From Polymorphobacter megasporae (GTDB lineage Bacteria > Pseudomonadota > Alphaproteobacteria > Sphingomonadales > Sphingomonadaceae): a DNA stretch of 64,000 nucleotides. The notes below the pieces were generated by a model. That model did not search any database, was not told the DNA's origin, and saw only the letters and a program-made list of their open reading frames with translations. The stretch covers positions 3,038,001 to 3,102,000 of the forward strand of contig NZ_CP081848.1 in the NCBI RefSeq assembly GCF_018982885.2, read 5' to 3'. Positions 38,941-49,155 of the stretch are shown piece after piece; the first letter of the stretch is position 1, and the number at the start of each line of letters is the position of its first letter. Position numbers and translations under genes: made by a program.

Positions 38941-39807
38941 ATGCGCCGGTGCTGGGCCTTGCTCGCGCTCCTGCTCGCTGGATTTAGCAAAGCGCCGGAT
39001 GCGCCCGCATGGTCCGAACCCACTCCGCCGTTCCGCATCGTCGGAAATATCTACTATGTCGGGACGAAGGGGCTCGCGGCGTATCTGATCGCGTCGCCGC
39101 GGAGCCTGATCCTGCTCGACGCCACGCTCGAGGGGAACGTTCCGCAGATCGAGGCAAACATCGTGTCGCTCGGCTTCCGGCTGCGCGACATCCGTATCCT
39201 GCTCAACAGCCACGCGCATTTCGACCACGCAGCCGGGCTTGCCCGCCTCAAGCGCGATACCGGTGCCACGATGCTGGCCAGCGCGGGCGACCGCGGCGCG
39301 CTAGAAAGCGGTGTCCCGCCGAGCGTGGTGGACTACGGCGTCGTCGCGTTCCCGCCGGTGAAGATCGACCGGGTCCTGGTCGACGGCGAGCCCGTCCGCC
39401 TCGGCGACCTCGCGATGACCCCTATCGTTACGCCCGGCCACACGCCGGGGTGCACGACATGGACGATGACTGCCATCGAACGCGGGCGGCCGTTGCGCGT
39501 CGTCTTCGCGTGCAGCCTGACCGTCGCCGGAAACGCGCTTGTCGACAACACCGGCTATCCGGGGATCGTCGCCGACTTCCGTCGATCGTTCGTCCGCCTC
39601 GCCGCGCTCAAGGCAGACGTCGTCCTGCCTGCGCATCCGGATATCGCCGATGTACTGGAACGCCGCGCCCGTCGCGACGCCGGCGATGTCGATGCCTTTA
39701 TCGCGCCGGAAAGCCTTGGGCACATCGTCGCCGACGCATCCATGGCTTTCGATGTCGAACTGGCTCGCCAGACCGCTGCGGCCCGGCGAAGCGGGATCAG
39801 CCGGTGA
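38941..39807 (+). CDS. Subclass B3 metallo-beta-lactamase
   Basis: The 288-aa protein has a signal peptide ([14 protein letters not shown]). The zinc ligands of the B3 type are in place: HAHFDHAAG gives His91, His93, Asp95 and His96; GHTPGCTTW gives His167; AHPD gives His232. The motif [16 protein letters not shown] and DNTGYPG are also B3-like. It would hydrolyse beta-lactams in the periplasm. ATG 38941 is used because it starts the signal peptide. It begins 2 bp after purN on the same strand, so it may be co-transcribed with a purine operon, an unusual setting. It overlaps ndk by 11 bp. Confidence 0.88.
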   Translation: MRRCWALLALLLAGFSKAPDAPAWSEPTPPFRIVGNIYYVGTKGLAAYLIASPRSLILLDATLEGNVPQIEANIVSLGFRLRDIRILLNSHAHFDHAAGLARLKRDTGATMLASAGDRGALESGVPPSVVDYGVVAFPPVKIDRVLVDGEPVRLGDLAMTPIVTPGHTPGCTTWTMTAIERGRPLRVVFACSLTVAGNALVDNTGYPGIVADFRRSFVRLAALKADVVLPAHPDIADVLERRARRDAGDVDAFIAPESLGHIVADASMAFDVELARQTAAARRSGISR

Positions 39808-40219
39808 TTTCGGTCTGCGCGAAGAAATAGGCGATTTCGATCGCGGCATTTTCGGCGCTGTCCGAACCGTGGACGGTGTTCGCCTCGATGCTCTCGGCGT
39901 GAACCTTGCGGATCGTGCCCTCGGCGGCATTTGCCGGGTTGGTCGCACCCATGATGTCGCGATAAGCGAGGACGGCGTTGTCGCCTTCGAGGACCTGGAC
40001 GACGACCGGGCCGGAAATCATGAAGGCGACGAGTTCGCCGAAAAAGCCGCGCTCGCGGTGGACGGCGTAAAAGCCCTCGGCCTGCGCCTGGGTCAGCTGG
40101 AGGCGCTTCTGCGCGACGATCCGCAGGCCGGCGGCCTCGATCATCGCGTTGACTGCGCCGGTCAGGTTGCGGCGCGTGGCGTCGGGCTTGACGATCGAAA
40201 ACGTGCGTTCGGTGGCCAT
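39797..40219 (-). CDS. ndk: Nucleoside diphosphate kinase
   Basis: The 140-aa protein equalises NTP pools through a phospho-histidine. Motifs: [16 protein letters not shown] at the start, [15 protein letters not shown], and the active histidine in [12 protein letters not shown]. It is a single gene, converging with the metallo-beta-lactamase. It is separated from holC by a strong hairpin. Confidence 0.97.
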   Translation of the reverse strand: MATERTFSIVKPDATRRNLTGAVNAMIEAAGLRIVAQKRLQLTQAQAEGFYAVHRERGFFGELVAFMISGPVVVQVLEGDNAVLAYRDIMGATNPANAAEGTIRKVHAESIEANTVHGSDSAENAAIEIAYFFAQTEITG

Positions 40220-40261
40220 TGGGTCTCCGGGAGAGTTAATTATTTCGGGGAAAGCGCCGCC

Positions 40262-40288
40262 GCCATATCGGCGCGAAGCCGAAATGGC
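40262..40288 (-). terminator. Hairpin between holC and ndk
   Basis: GCCATATCGGC (40262-40272) pairs with GCCGAAATGGC (40278-40288) with one mismatch around GCGAA. It lies 3 bp after the holC stop on that strand, so it probably ends the pepA-holC transcript; no long U-tract follows. Confidence 0.5.
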
Positions 40289-40291
40289 AAG

Positions 40292-40750
40292 TTAGGCGGC
40301 TTTTTCCCAGCCGCCGCGCTCGGTTTCGCGCCAGTACACCGGGGTGACGCCATCGAGCTCGCGGATCGCCTTCCAGTGGTGCCGGGCAAGCCCGAGCGCG
40401 GCGTCGTCGGCACCGTCGAACAGATAGAGCGCGCGGCGGAAGGCAGTCAGTTCGCCGGGCATGACCCCGTCGATCACGACGAGCAGGTCGGCATCGTTCG
40501 CCGCGCCCTCTCCAGCGTCGCCGCCCGTCAGGAGAATCGGCTGCGCGGCGGCGTACGGACCATCGACCGCGTGCGGCAGAAACGATGCTGGATCGTAGGT
40601 CCATAGCGCGGCGTCGAGCCGCGCGAGTAAGGCCGGGTCGGCTGCGCGGATCACCGCTCGATACCCCGCCGCGACCGCTTTTTCGAGCAGGCGCGGCAGG
40701 ACGGCATCGAGCGGTTTCGCCGCGAGCTGGTAGAAATTGACGTCGGTCAT
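40292..40750 (-). CDS. holC: DNA polymerase III chi subunit
   Basis: The 152-aa protein fits HolC: VNFYQLAAKPLDAVLPRLLEKA at the start, the ALWTYDPASFLPHA region and PILLTG. HolC links the clamp loader to single-stranded DNA-binding protein. It is the second gene after pepA on the minus strand (gap 13 bp), the common pepA-holC arrangement. Confidence 0.9.
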   Translation of the reverse strand: MTDVNFYQLAAKPLDAVLPRLLEKAVAAGYRAVIRAADPALLARLDAALWTYDPASFLPHAVDGPYAAAQPILLTGGDAGEGAANDADLLVVIDGVMPGELTAFRRALYLFDGADDAALGLARHHWKAIRELDGVTPVYWRETERGGWEKAA

Positions 40751-40763
40751 TTCGAGCGGCGGT

Positions 40764-42245
40764 TCACCCCTCGAAATTATCCGCGACGAACTTCTCGAGC
40801 AGGCGCACGCCGTATCCGGTCGCGCCCTTCGGTGCCAGCGGACCGTCCTTTGCCGTCCACGCCATGCCGGCGATGTCGAGGTGTGCCCATTTGACCCCCG
40901 GCTTGATGAAGCGTGCGATGAACTGCGCGGCGGTGATCGAGCCGCCTTCGCGCGGGCCGACGTTCTTCATGTCGGCGATCGGCGAATCGATAAGCTTGTC
41001 GTACTCGGCGCCGAGCGGCATCCGCCACAGCCGGTCGCCGGTCGCCGCGCCCGCCGCGATCAGCTGGGCCGCGAGCGCGTCGTCGTTGGCAAAAATCCCG
41101 GCCTGCTCGTGGCCGAGGCTGACGACCATCGCGCCGGTCAGCGTTGCGAGATCGACGACGACCTCGGGCTTGAACTGCTCCTGCGCCCACCAGATCACGT
41201 CGCACAGCACCAGCCGTCCCTCGGCGTCGGTGTTGATCACCTCGATCGTCTGCCCCGACATGCTGGTAACGACGTCGCCCGGACGCTGTGCCTTGCCGTC
41301 GGGCATGTTCTCCACGAGCCCGCAGACGCCGATGACGTTGACCTTGGCGTTACGCGCCGCGAGCGCGTGCAGCGCGCCGGTGACCGCGCCCGCTCCGCCC
41401 ATGTCCCACTTCATGTCTTCCATGCCCGCGGCGGGCTTGATCGATATGCCGCCGGTGTCGAAGGTCACGCCCTTGCCGACGAGGACCACCGGCACCGCAT
41501 CGCCGCCGCCGTTCCAGCGCATGACGAGAATCTTTGCCTCGCGGTCCGAACCGAGGCTGACGCCGAGCAGCGCGCCCATGCCGAGCCGGGTCATCTCGGC
41601 CTCGCCGAGGACCTCGATCGCCAATCCCGGGGGAGCGACCGCAGCGGCGCGCTCGACGAAACTTTCGGGGTAGATGATGTTCGCCGGCTCGGACACGAGG
41701 TCGCGGGTCAACGCGACTCCGGCGGCAATCGCGGCGAGGTTGGCGTGTGCGCTGTCGTCGGCGCCGACGATCGTGATCGCCTCGAGCGTCGCCTTCTGCG
41801 AGGCTTTCATCGTCGTGTGGTACTTGTCGAAGCGGTAGGCACGAAGCGTCGCGCCGTGGGCGAGCCGCGCAGCGGCTTCGGCGAGCGGCAGGCCGACTCC
41901 CTCGAGCCCGGTCAGGTCGACGGTGACGCTCTTCTCGCCGCTGGTGATGAGCTTGGCGGCGATCGCCCCGCCGATTTTCTCGAATGCGGCGGCGTCGGCA
42001 GCCTCGGCCTTGCCGAGCCCGACGACGATGACGCGCGTCGCGGTCGAATTGGCGGGAGCGAAAATCTCGACGACGCTGGCGGCATCGCCGTCGAAGCGAG
42101 CTGCAGACATGGCACGCGCGATCTGGCCGCCGGTGACACCGTCGAGCGCGAGCGCCGCACCCGACAGCGGAGCGTCCTTGGCAGCGACGACGGCGAGCGC
42201 GCCCATCATGTCGGCAGAAACAGTCGCGGCGTAATTGATGAGCAT
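40764..42245 (-). CDS. pepA: Leucyl aminopeptidase
   Basis: The 493-aa metalloenzyme removes N-terminal residues from peptides. The signature NTDAEGRLVLCD is intact, with VGKGVTFDTGGISIKP and the metal ligands in MKWDMGGAG. An ATG at 42245 is chosen; a longer open frame to 43193 is not family sequence. It diverges from lptD (gap 147 bp) and heads the pepA-holC pair. Confidence 0.96.
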   Translation of the reverse strand: MLINYAATVSADMMGALAVVAAKDAPLSGAALALDGVTGGQIARAMSAARFDGDAASVVEIFAPANSTATRVIVVGLGKAEAADAAAFEKIGGAIAAKLITSGEKSVTVDLTGLEGVGLPLAEAAARLAHGATLRAYRFDKYHTTMKASQKATLEAITIVGADDSAHANLAAIAAGVALTRDLVSEPANIIYPESFVERAAAVAPPGLAIEVLGEAEMTRLGMGALLGVSLGSDREAKILVMRWNGGGDAVPVVLVGKGVTFDTGGISIKPAAGMEDMKWDMGGAGAVTGALHALAARNAKVNVIGVCGLVENMPDGKAQRPGDVVTSMSGQTIEVINTDAEGRLVLCDVIWWAQEQFKPEVVVDLATLTGAMVVSLGHEQAGIFANDDALAAQLIAAGAATGDRLWRMPLGAEYDKLIDSPIADMKNVGPREGGSITAAQFIARFIKPGVKWAHLDIAGMAWTAKDGPLAPKGATGYGVRLLEKFVADNFEG

Positions 42246-42392
42246 GGTTGTCCTCAAGTCAGGCGGCGGGTCGGGCCCGTGAGCATTAAGCCCGACCCCG
42301 GTCACAACGCAAACCTTGTGGGGCCGCCTTGCGACCTTTGCACCCCCACCGTATGGACCCGAGGTCGCCGCCCGTGATCGCGAAAGTAAAGC

Positions 42393-44705
42393 TTGCCCCT
42401 CCGCTCTGCCCTGCTCGCCGGTCTGGCCTTTCCGACGATCGCCTTCGCCCAGGGGACTGTGGCGGGGGCCCCGGCGACAGCGACGCTTGCGCCCCCGGAG
42501 GCTGCCACGCCGTTTTTGGCCGCACCGCCATCGGCCGCACCCGTAACCGGTGAGAAATCGACCTTGCTCGATGGCTCGGGCGACATCGCCAAGCCCGGCG
42601 ACGTCATCGATTTCGCGGCGGACACGATGGAGTATTCGGACGACGAGCAGCTCGTCACCGCGACCGGCCACGTCCAGATCAACCGCGACCAGTACCGGCT
42701 GAGCGCCGACAGCGTGACCTACAACCGCACCTCGGGACAGGTCGAGGCGCGCGGCAACGTCGCGACGATCGATCCCGAGGGGAACAAGGCGTACGGCGAC
42801 CGCGTCATCCTGACCGATTCGCTCAAAGACGGCGCGATCGACAACATCCTGCTCGTTCTTGCGGATGGCGGTCGGCTGGCGGCGGTGTCGGGGGTCCGCG
42901 TCAACGGCCGCAGCATCCTCAACCGCGCGATCTACTCGCCGTGCGCGGTCGAAAAGAGCGATGGCTGCCCGAAGACGCCGGTCTGGGCGATTAAGGCGGT
43001 CAAGATCGTCCACGATCCGGTCAAGCACCGCATTTCGTACCAGAAGGCGCGGGTCGAGATCCTCGGCGTGCCGATCATCTATCTGCCCGCCTTCTCGCAC
43101 CCCGACGGCAGCACCGGCCGGGCCTCGGGGGTGTTGCTGCCCGAATTCGAGATTCGCAACACGCTCGGTTTCGGAATCGGCATTCCCTATCATCTCGACC
43201 TCGGCCCCGACCGCGACGTGACGATCAAGCCGTGGCTGTTCAGCGGGGCCAAGCCCGCGATCGACGTCCGCGGGCGCCAGTTGTTAGCTGCAGGACCCGT
43301 GCAGTTTCGCGCCTATCTCACCCGCGGCGACGTCATCGACTTCGCCCCCGACGGCGTGACCGAGGTCGACAAGGGGCAGCGCTGGCGCGGTTACTTCGAA
43401 GCGAACGGGCGTCTCCAGCTGAGCGACGAGTGGCGCGCGACCTTCTCGACCCGGCTGTCGAGCGACGACACCTTCGACCGCCGCTATAACATCGACTACG
43501 ACGACTCGCTGCGCAGCACGGTCGACTTCGAACGCTTCCGATCGGACTCGTATCTGTCGGTCGCCGGCTGGGGCTTCCAGAACCTGCGCGCGAACAAGGG
43601 CCCCGACACCACCCCGATCGTCCTGCCGCTGATCGACTATGACTGGCGCCCCGAGGAGAAGATCCTTGGCGGCCAGCTCGACATCGCCGCGAACAGCATG
43701 AGCCTCGTCCGGATCGACGGCCAGGGCGTGCAGCGCGCGCTCGCCTCGGCGAAGTGGACACGCAGTGTCCTGACCAGCTTCGGCGTCCGCCTGACCGGCA
43801 CCGGCTTCGTCCGCGGCGACCTCTACAATACCGAGAATGCAGCGGAAGCGACGCTGCCGACCTATGCCGGCGAACCCGGCTTCGAGACTCGTGGGATCGC
43901 AGTCGGCGCGGTCGACGCCGAATGGCCGTTCGCTGGGCCGCTCCTCGGTGGCACGCAAACCATCACGCCGCGCGTTCAGGTCAGCGTCGCCCCACTCCAT
44001 CTCAACCGCAATATCCCCAACGAAGACGCGCGGTCGATCGACCTTGAAGACACCAACCTGTTCGACCTCAACCGCGCCAGCGGCTACGACCGTTTCGAAA
44101 GCGGCAGCCGGGTGACCTATGGCCTGCAATACGGCTTCACCCGGCCGCGGCTCGCGATCACCAGCGAGATCGGCGAGAGCGTCCGCATCTCCGGAACCGG
44201 GGCAACGGCATTCCTCCAGGGCACCGGCCTGTCGGGTCAATTCTCCGACATCGTTGGAAGGACCACGCTGCAGTACGGCAGCTATTTTTCGCTGACCCAC
44301 CGGTTCCGCGTCGACAGTACGGACGGAGTGTTCAGGCGCAACGAAATCGACGTGTCGGCGGGGACCTCGCAAACTTACATCACCGTCGGCTATGCGAACT
44401 ACAATCGCAACATCACGCTCGAAGACCTGACCGATCTGCAGGAAGTGCGTGCCGGCGCGCGCGTCGCGTTCTCGCGCTACTGGTCGGCGTTCGGCTCGGT
44501 CATCATCGACCTGACGACCAAGTCGCAGGAGCCGACATCGACGACCGACGGCTTCACCCCGGTCCGGCATCGCGTCGGCGTCCAGTACGAGGACAGCTGC
44601 TTCCGCTTTGGGCTGACGTGGCGCCGCGACTATATCACCGACCGCGATTTCAGGGCCGGCAACAGCTATATCTTCTCGATCGCGTTCAAGAATCTGGGGC
44701 GCTAG
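42393..44705 (+). CDS. lptD: LPS-assembly protein LptD
   Basis: The 770-aa outer membrane protein inserts LPS into the outer leaflet. A signal peptide (MPLRSALLAGLAFPTIAFA) precedes an OstA domain (DFAADTMEYSDDEQLVTATGHVQI) and a large beta-barrel with a final aromatic-rich strand. The start is TTG 42393; an in-frame TAA at 42387-42389 rules out an earlier one, and no ATG would keep the signal peptide. It is the first gene of the lptD-surA-pdxA-rsmA operon. Confidence 0.95.
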   Translation: MPLRSALLAGLAFPTIAFAQGTVAGAPATATLAPPEAATPFLAAPPSAAPVTGEKSTLLDGSGDIAKPGDVIDFAADTMEYSDDEQLVTATGHVQINRDQYRLSADSVTYNRTSGQVEARGNVATIDPEGNKAYGDRVILTDSLKDGAIDNILLVLADGGRLAAVSGVRVNGRSILNRAIYSPCAVEKSDGCPKTPVWAIKAVKIVHDPVKHRISYQKARVEILGVPIIYLPAFSHPDGSTGRASGVLLPEFEIRNTLGFGIGIPYHLDLGPDRDVTIKPWLFSGAKPAIDVRGRQLLAAGPVQFRAYLTRGDVIDFAPDGVTEVDKGQRWRGYFEANGRLQLSDEWRATFSTRLSSDDTFDRRYNIDYDDSLRSTVDFERFRSDSYLSVAGWGFQNLRANKGPDTTPIVLPLIDYDWRPEEKILGGQLDIAANSMSLVRIDGQGVQRALASAKWTRSVLTSFGVRLTGTGFVRGDLYNTENAAEATLPTYAGEPGFETRGIAVGAVDAEWPFAGPLLGGTQTITPRVQVSVAPLHLNRNIPNEDARSIDLEDTNLFDLNRASGYDRFESGSRVTYGLQYGFTRPRLAITSEIGESVRISGTGATAFLQGTGLSGQFSDIVGRTTLQYGSYFSLTHRFRVDSTDGVFRRNEIDVSAGTSQTYITVGYANYNRNITLEDLTDLQEVRAGARVAFSRYWSAFGSVIIDLTTKSQEPTSTTDGFTPVRHRVGVQYEDSCFRFGLTWRRDYITDRDFRAGNSYIFSIAFKNLGR

Positions 44706-44832
44706 CGGCTCGGTTTCCGGATCGCTAATCGCGGGTTCAGCGCATCGGGCGTATCGACTTTGCGCAACGCTGCGGCACCGTGTAGAGCGCGGCGATGTGT
44801 GGCACGGGCGGCGGGGGCCCGAGGAGACGTTG

Positions 44833-46176
44833 ATGAGATTGCGTGGACTGCCGGCGGTGTTATTTGCCGGCGCGATACTGGCGGCTCCGCTCGGGGCGCA
44901 GCAGGCGGCCGACAACTCCCCCGACGCGGCCTTCGCCCTGCCCGACGCGCAGGCGCTCGCCGACTTCAACCCGAATCTGCGTAAGGCAACGGCGATCGTC
45001 AACGGCGCGGTCATCACCGACACCGATGTCGAACAGCGGCTGAACCTTGTCATCGCAGCGAACGGCGGCAAGATCGATGCCGACGAAAAGCAGCGTCTCC
45101 GCCTCCAGGTGCTCCGCAACCTGATCGACGAGAAGCTCGAGATCGGCGAGGCCGAGTCCGCCGACATCAAGATTGCCGATGCCGATGTCGACCAGGCGTA
45201 CAACCGCGTCGCGACGAACTTCAAGCAGTCGCCGACCGCCTTCGGTGAGTTCCTCAAGCGATCGGGCTCGTCGCCGGCGTCGATCCGTGGGCAGATCCGT
45301 GGCGAACTCGCCTGGAGCCGCCTGCTCCGCCGCAAGGTCGAGCCGCTGGTCAACGTCGGCGACGACGAGGTCAAGGCGGTCATCGAAAAGCTGACCGCGT
45401 CGAAGGGCAAGGACGAATATCACGTCGGCGAGATCTTCCTGTCGGCGACGCCCGAGAACGAAACCCAGGTGATGACCGACGCCGGACGCATCGTCGGGCA
45501 GATCCGCGGCGGCGCATCGTTCGTCGCCTATGCCCGCCAGTTCTCCGAAGCATCGACCGCGGGTGTTGGCGGCGACCTCGGCTGGGTCCGCGCCGAGCAG
45601 TTGAACGACGCCGTGGCGCCGGTCGTCACCAAGCTGACCGCCGGCGATCCGGCGACCGGCGTCAGCGACCCGATCCGCGTTCCCGGCGGCGTCGCGATCA
45701 TGGCACTCATCGAAAAGCGGCAGGTCCTCGCCGCAAACCCCGATGATGCGATCCTCAGCCTGAAGCAGCTCTCGATGGCGCTCAAGCCCGGCATCACCCA
45801 GCCCGAAGGCGAGGCGATCGTTGCGAAGTTTCGCAAGGCGACGCAGGACATGGGCGGCTGCGGCCGCGCCGATGCCGTCGCCAAGGACATCGGCGCCGAT
45901 ATCGCGACGAACGATTCGATTGCAATCAAAGATCTGCCGCCTGCGCTGCAGAATTTGATGAAGCAGCTCTCGATCGGCCAGGCGACGCCGCCGTTCGGCT
46001 CGGCCGCCGACGGCCTGCGCGTCCTCGTCCTGTGCGGCCGCGACGACAAGCCGACGCTCGCCGCCGAACCAAGCTTCGACGCGGTCTACGCCCAGATGAA
46101 CGAAGAGCGCGTCAACATGCGTGCCCGCCGCTACCTCCGCGACCTTCGCCGCGACGCCATCGTCGACTATCGCTGA
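44833..46176 (+). CDS. surA: SurA-like periplasmic peptidyl-prolyl isomerase / chaperone
   Basis: The 447-aa protein has a signal peptide (MRLRGLPAVLFAGAILAAPLGA), an N-terminal chaperone domain (KATAIVNGAVITDTDVEQRL), and a parvulin domain near residues 195-300 (EYHVGEIFLSATPENE, GVGGDLGWVRAEQL). A second, degenerate parvulin domain follows. SurA helps outer membrane proteins such as LptD fold. It lies 127 bp after lptD and ATG 44833 is chosen for its signal peptide. Confidence 0.93.
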   Translation: MRLRGLPAVLFAGAILAAPLGAQQAADNSPDAAFALPDAQALADFNPNLRKATAIVNGAVITDTDVEQRLNLVIAANGGKIDADEKQRLRLQVLRNLIDEKLEIGEAESADIKIADADVDQAYNRVATNFKQSPTAFGEFLKRSGSSPASIRGQIRGELAWSRLLRRKVEPLVNVGDDEVKAVIEKLTASKGKDEYHVGEIFLSATPENETQVMTDAGRIVGQIRGGASFVAYARQFSEASTAGVGGDLGWVRAEQLNDAVAPVVTKLTAGDPATGVSDPIRVPGGVAIMALIEKRQVLAANPDDAILSLKQLSMALKPGITQPEGEAIVAKFRKATQDMGGCGRADAVAKDIGADIATNDSIAIKDLPPALQNLMKQLSIGQATPPFGSAADGLRVLVLCGRDDKPTLAAEPSFDAVYAQMNEERVNMRARRYLRDLRRDAIVDYR

Positions 46177-46214
46177 GATGGACCTGACATGGCCCGTTGG
46201 AAGGGGCCGCTAGG

Positions 46215-47213
46215 ATGCCCGTGCCGCTCGCCCCGCTGGCGATCGCGCTCGGCGATCCCGCTGGAATCGGGCCCGAAATCGTCGCTGCAGCGTGGGCGGC
46301 CCGGATCACGCACAACCTGCCGCCGTTCTTCGCGATCGGCGACATGCGCTCGATCCGCGGGGTCTGGGACGGCCCGGTCGTCGCGCTCGGGGCTCCCGGC
46401 GACGCCGCTGCGATGTTTCCCCACGCGCTGCCGCTGGTCCAGGTCGATGATCCCGGTGAGATCATCCCCGGCGCGCCGAACCTGCCGGGAGCCCGCTGCG
46501 CGCTCGACAGCCTCGAGATCGCGGTTGGCCTGACCCGCACCGGAACGGCTTCGGGCATCGTCACCGGGCCGGTGTCGAAGGCGCAGCTGTATCAGATCGG
46601 CTTTACCTATCCCGGCCAGACCGAGTTTATCGCCGAACGCTGCGGCATATCGGGGGGCAATGTCGTGATGATGCTCGCCGGACCGACGCTGCGGACGGTC
46701 CCGGTGACCATCCACACCCCGTTCGCGCAGGTTCCGCACATCCTCACCACCGACCTCATCGTCTCGCGCGCGCGCGTCACCGCCCGCGGCCTCCAGCGCG
46801 ATTTCGGTATCGCCGCGCCGCGCCTCGCGGTCGCCGGGCTCAATCCGCACGCCGGCGAGAATGGCACGCTCGGACGGCAGGAGATCGACGTCATCATCCC
46901 CGCGATCGATATCCTCCGCGCCGAGGGAATCGACGTCACCGGGCCGACGTCCGCCGATGCAATGTTTCACGCGACCGCCCGGGCGAAGTACGACGCGGCG
47001 ATCTGCATGTACCACGACCAGGCACTGATCCCGCTGAAGACGATCCACTTCGACGACGGCGTCAACATCACGCTGGGCCTGCCGATCGTCCGCACCTCCC
47101 CCGACCACGGCACCGCGTTCGACATCGCCGGCCAGGGGATCGCCAGTCCGGCCGCGATGATCGCGGCGATCCGCATGGCGGGCGAGGCGGCGGCGCGCCG
47201 CGCGCGGGGCTGA
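46215..47213 (+). CDS. pdxA: 4-hydroxythreonine-4-phosphate dehydrogenase
   Basis: The 332-aa enzyme oxidises 4-phosphohydroxy-threonine in pyridoxal phosphate synthesis. Motifs: [12 protein letters not shown] at the start, GHTP-type metal region replaced by [11 protein letters not shown], and [12 protein letters not shown] and [10 protein letters not shown] near the end. ATG 46215 is preferred to a TTG at 46197 because AAGGGG lies 8 bases upstream. It is the third gene of the lptD operon. Confidence 0.95.
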   Translation: MPVPLAPLAIALGDPAGIGPEIVAAAWAARITHNLPPFFAIGDMRSIRGVWDGPVVALGAPGDAAAMFPHALPLVQVDDPGEIIPGAPNLPGARCALDSLEIAVGLTRTGTASGIVTGPVSKAQLYQIGFTYPGQTEFIAERCGISGGNVVMMLAGPTLRTVPVTIHTPFAQVPHILTTDLIVSRARVTARGLQRDFGIAAPRLAVAGLNPHAGENGTLGRQEIDVIIPAIDILRAEGIDVTGPTSADAMFHATARAKYDAAICMYHDQALIPLKTIHFDDGVNITLGLPIVRTSPDHGTAFDIAGQGIASPAAMIAAIRMAGEAAARRARG

Positions 47214-47221
47214 TCGCTGCG

Positions 47222-48046
47222 ATGAGCCTCGACGACCTGCCTCCCTTACGCGAAGTCATCGCCCGCCACGGGCTGGCGGCGAAGAAGACGCTCGGCCAGA
47301 ATTTTCTCCTCGACGGCAACCTCCTCGACCGGATCGCGCGGGTACCAGGGCCGCTTGCGGACGCGCGGATCTACGAGGTCGGCCCCGGTCCCGGCGGACT
47401 GACCCGCGCGCTCCTCCGCGCCGGGGCGACCGTCACCGCGGTCGAGCGCGACGACCGCGCCCTTCCCGCGCTCGCCGAACTCGCCGACGCCGCTCCCGGT
47501 CGGCTGACGGTTATCGGCGGCGACGCGATGGCACAGGATGAGGCGGCGCTGACCGGCGGCAATGTCCACGTCGTCGCCAATCTGCCGTACAACATCGGCA
47601 CCGCGCTCCTCGTCCGCTGGCTGACGACGCCATGGCCGCCGTGGTGGCTGAGCCTGACATGCATGTTCCAGAAGGAGGTCGCGCAGCGGATCGTCGCCGC
47701 GCCGGGGAGCGACGCCTACGGCCGCCTCGCGGTCCTCAGCCAGTGGCGCAGCACCCCACGAATCGCTTTCGACGTGCCGCGTCAGGCGTTCACCCCGCCG
47801 CCGACGATAACATCCGCGGTCGTCCACATCGTCCCCGCCGAGCCGATGGGCGACATCGCCGTCGCCACCCTCGAACGTCTCACCGCCGCCGCCTTCGGGC
47901 AGCGCCGCAAGATGCTGCGCGCCAGCCTGCGCGGGCTTTCGGGAGGCGTCGCGGCGCTCGAACGATCGGGCATCGACCCGGCGCGGCGCGCGGAAACATT
48001 GTCGGTGGCGGAATTCGTCATGCTGGCGGCGTTGCTGGAGAAATAA
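47222..48046 (+). CDS. rsmA: 16S rRNA (A1518/A1519) dimethyltransferase
   Basis: The 274-aa enzyme (KsgA) dimethylates two adenosines in helix 45 of 16S rRNA. The SAM-binding motif is [15 protein letters not shown], and the catalytic motif is [16 protein letters not shown] is conserved at the N-terminus. It is the last gene of the lptD-surA-pdxA-rsmA operon, 8 bp after pdxA. Confidence 0.97.
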   Translation: MSLDDLPPLREVIARHGLAAKKTLGQNFLLDGNLLDRIARVPGPLADARIYEVGPGPGGLTRALLRAGATVTAVERDDRALPALAELADAAPGRLTVIGGDAMAQDEAALTGGNVHVVANLPYNIGTALLVRWLTTPWPPWWLSLTCMFQKEVAQRIVAAPGSDAYGRLAVLSQWRSTPRIAFDVPRQAFTPPPTITSAVVHIVPAEPMGDIAVATLERLTAAAFGQRRKMLRASLRGLSGGVAALERSGIDPARRAETLSVAEFVMLAALLEK

Positions 48047-48251
48047 CGGTCGTCACCTGAACACTAATTGGAAACCTCGAATCGTATCTTGCCTGCGACT
48101 GATCGCAAACTGTGCGACGATGCCGCCCCGACGCGATGGTTTAGGCACAACAATAAGAACCTGTGTTTCGTCCGCTTCGCAGAGAGTTCACATATCTATT
48201 TTGGCACTTTTAACGGCGTGAACCGTTTCTCATCCGACAGGGGAGATATGC

Positions 48252-49154
48252 ATGCCTAATCATCCGGAACTTGCCGTCGGGGCGCGTGGCGGCAGCGTTC
48301 GTGTGCTCCAGCATCTGCTCAACCAAGCGCTTCACGCCAAACCCGGGCTCACCCGTGACGGCATCTTCGGCGCGATGACCAAGTCGGGCACGACTCGCTT
48401 TCAACAGGCGCATGGCCTCGCCGCCGACGGCATCGTCGGCGTGAAAACGTGGGCGGCGCTGGGCAGCAGTCTGCACCTCCCCGATCTGGCGGCGGCGGCG
48501 GCCAAACCCAACGCGACCCCCGCAGCGCATCCGGCGGCTTCGGCCTCAGCCGGTGGAGCCGCAAGCGCGGCGCGCCCGAGCCCTGCACCTCTGCCACACC
48601 CCAACGCCGCCCCGACGGCCCCGCACCTGCCCCCGCCGCGGGCTGCTGCGCCTCCGCCCGCGCCCGCGCCGGCGGCGGCACCCCCGGCCCCCGTCCAAGG
48701 CAGCGATGCCAGTGATCCGGCCTGGTATCAGGTCGCGCTTGCCGAGTTCGAGGCGCACAAGACCGTGTTCGGGACCGCCGACGGTAACCAGCGTATTCAC
48801 GAATATTTCCAGGCGACGTCATACCATCCCGGGATCGGCACGCACGAGGCATGGTGCTCGGCGTTCGTGAACTGGTGCATGAAGCAGGCGGGAATTGCCG
48901 GCACTAATCTTGCGAGCGCTGCGAGCTGGCGTGACTGGGGTGTCGCGCTGGCCAAGCCGCGACACGGCTGTGTCATGGTCATCCATTGGGCCGGGCGGAC
49001 GTCCGGGAGCGGCAATCACGTTACGTTTTTCGACAGCCAGGCGGGAAACACGACGAATTATTTTGGCGGCAACCAGGGTAAAAGGCATCAGATCAGCCAC
49101 GCCCGCGCCGGTGCTGGTGCGTTTGCCTCCGTCCATTACCGTTGGAAGGCGTGA
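48252..49154 (+). CDS. Peptidoglycan-binding and TIGR02594-type amidase/peptidase protein
   Basis: The 300-aa protein has an N-terminal peptidoglycan-binding domain (residues 8-72: GSVRVLQHLLNQ, TRFQQAHGLAADGIVGVKTWAAL), a Pro/Ala linker (80-150) and a C-terminal NlpC/CHAP-like domain. The catalytic residues appear to be Cys202 in EAWCSAFVNWC and His256 in NHVTFF. No signal peptide is seen, so it is a lysin or an effector delivered by another route. Its stop is 1 bp from the next gene. AGGGGAG lies before ATG 48252. The upstream 205 bp (48047-48251) holds no gene and is AT-rich. Confidence 0.83.
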   Translation: MPNHPELAVGARGGSVRVLQHLLNQALHAKPGLTRDGIFGAMTKSGTTRFQQAHGLAADGIVGVKTWAALGSSLHLPDLAAAAAKPNATPAAHPAASASAGGAASAARPSPAPLPHPNAAPTAPHLPPPRAAAPPPAPAPAAAPPAPVQGSDASDPAWYQVALAEFEAHKTVFGTADGNQRIHEYFQATSYHPGIGTHEAWCSAFVNWCMKQAGIAGTNLASAASWRDWGVALAKPRHGCVMVIHWAGRTSGSGNHVTFFDSQAGNTTNYFGGNQGKRHQISHARAGAGAFASVHYRWKA

Positions 49155-49155
49155 C

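Noticed and set aside
43284-45410. 708-aa minus-strand frame opposite lptD and surA
   Set aside because: It spans two well-supported genes on the plus strand and has shadow composition.
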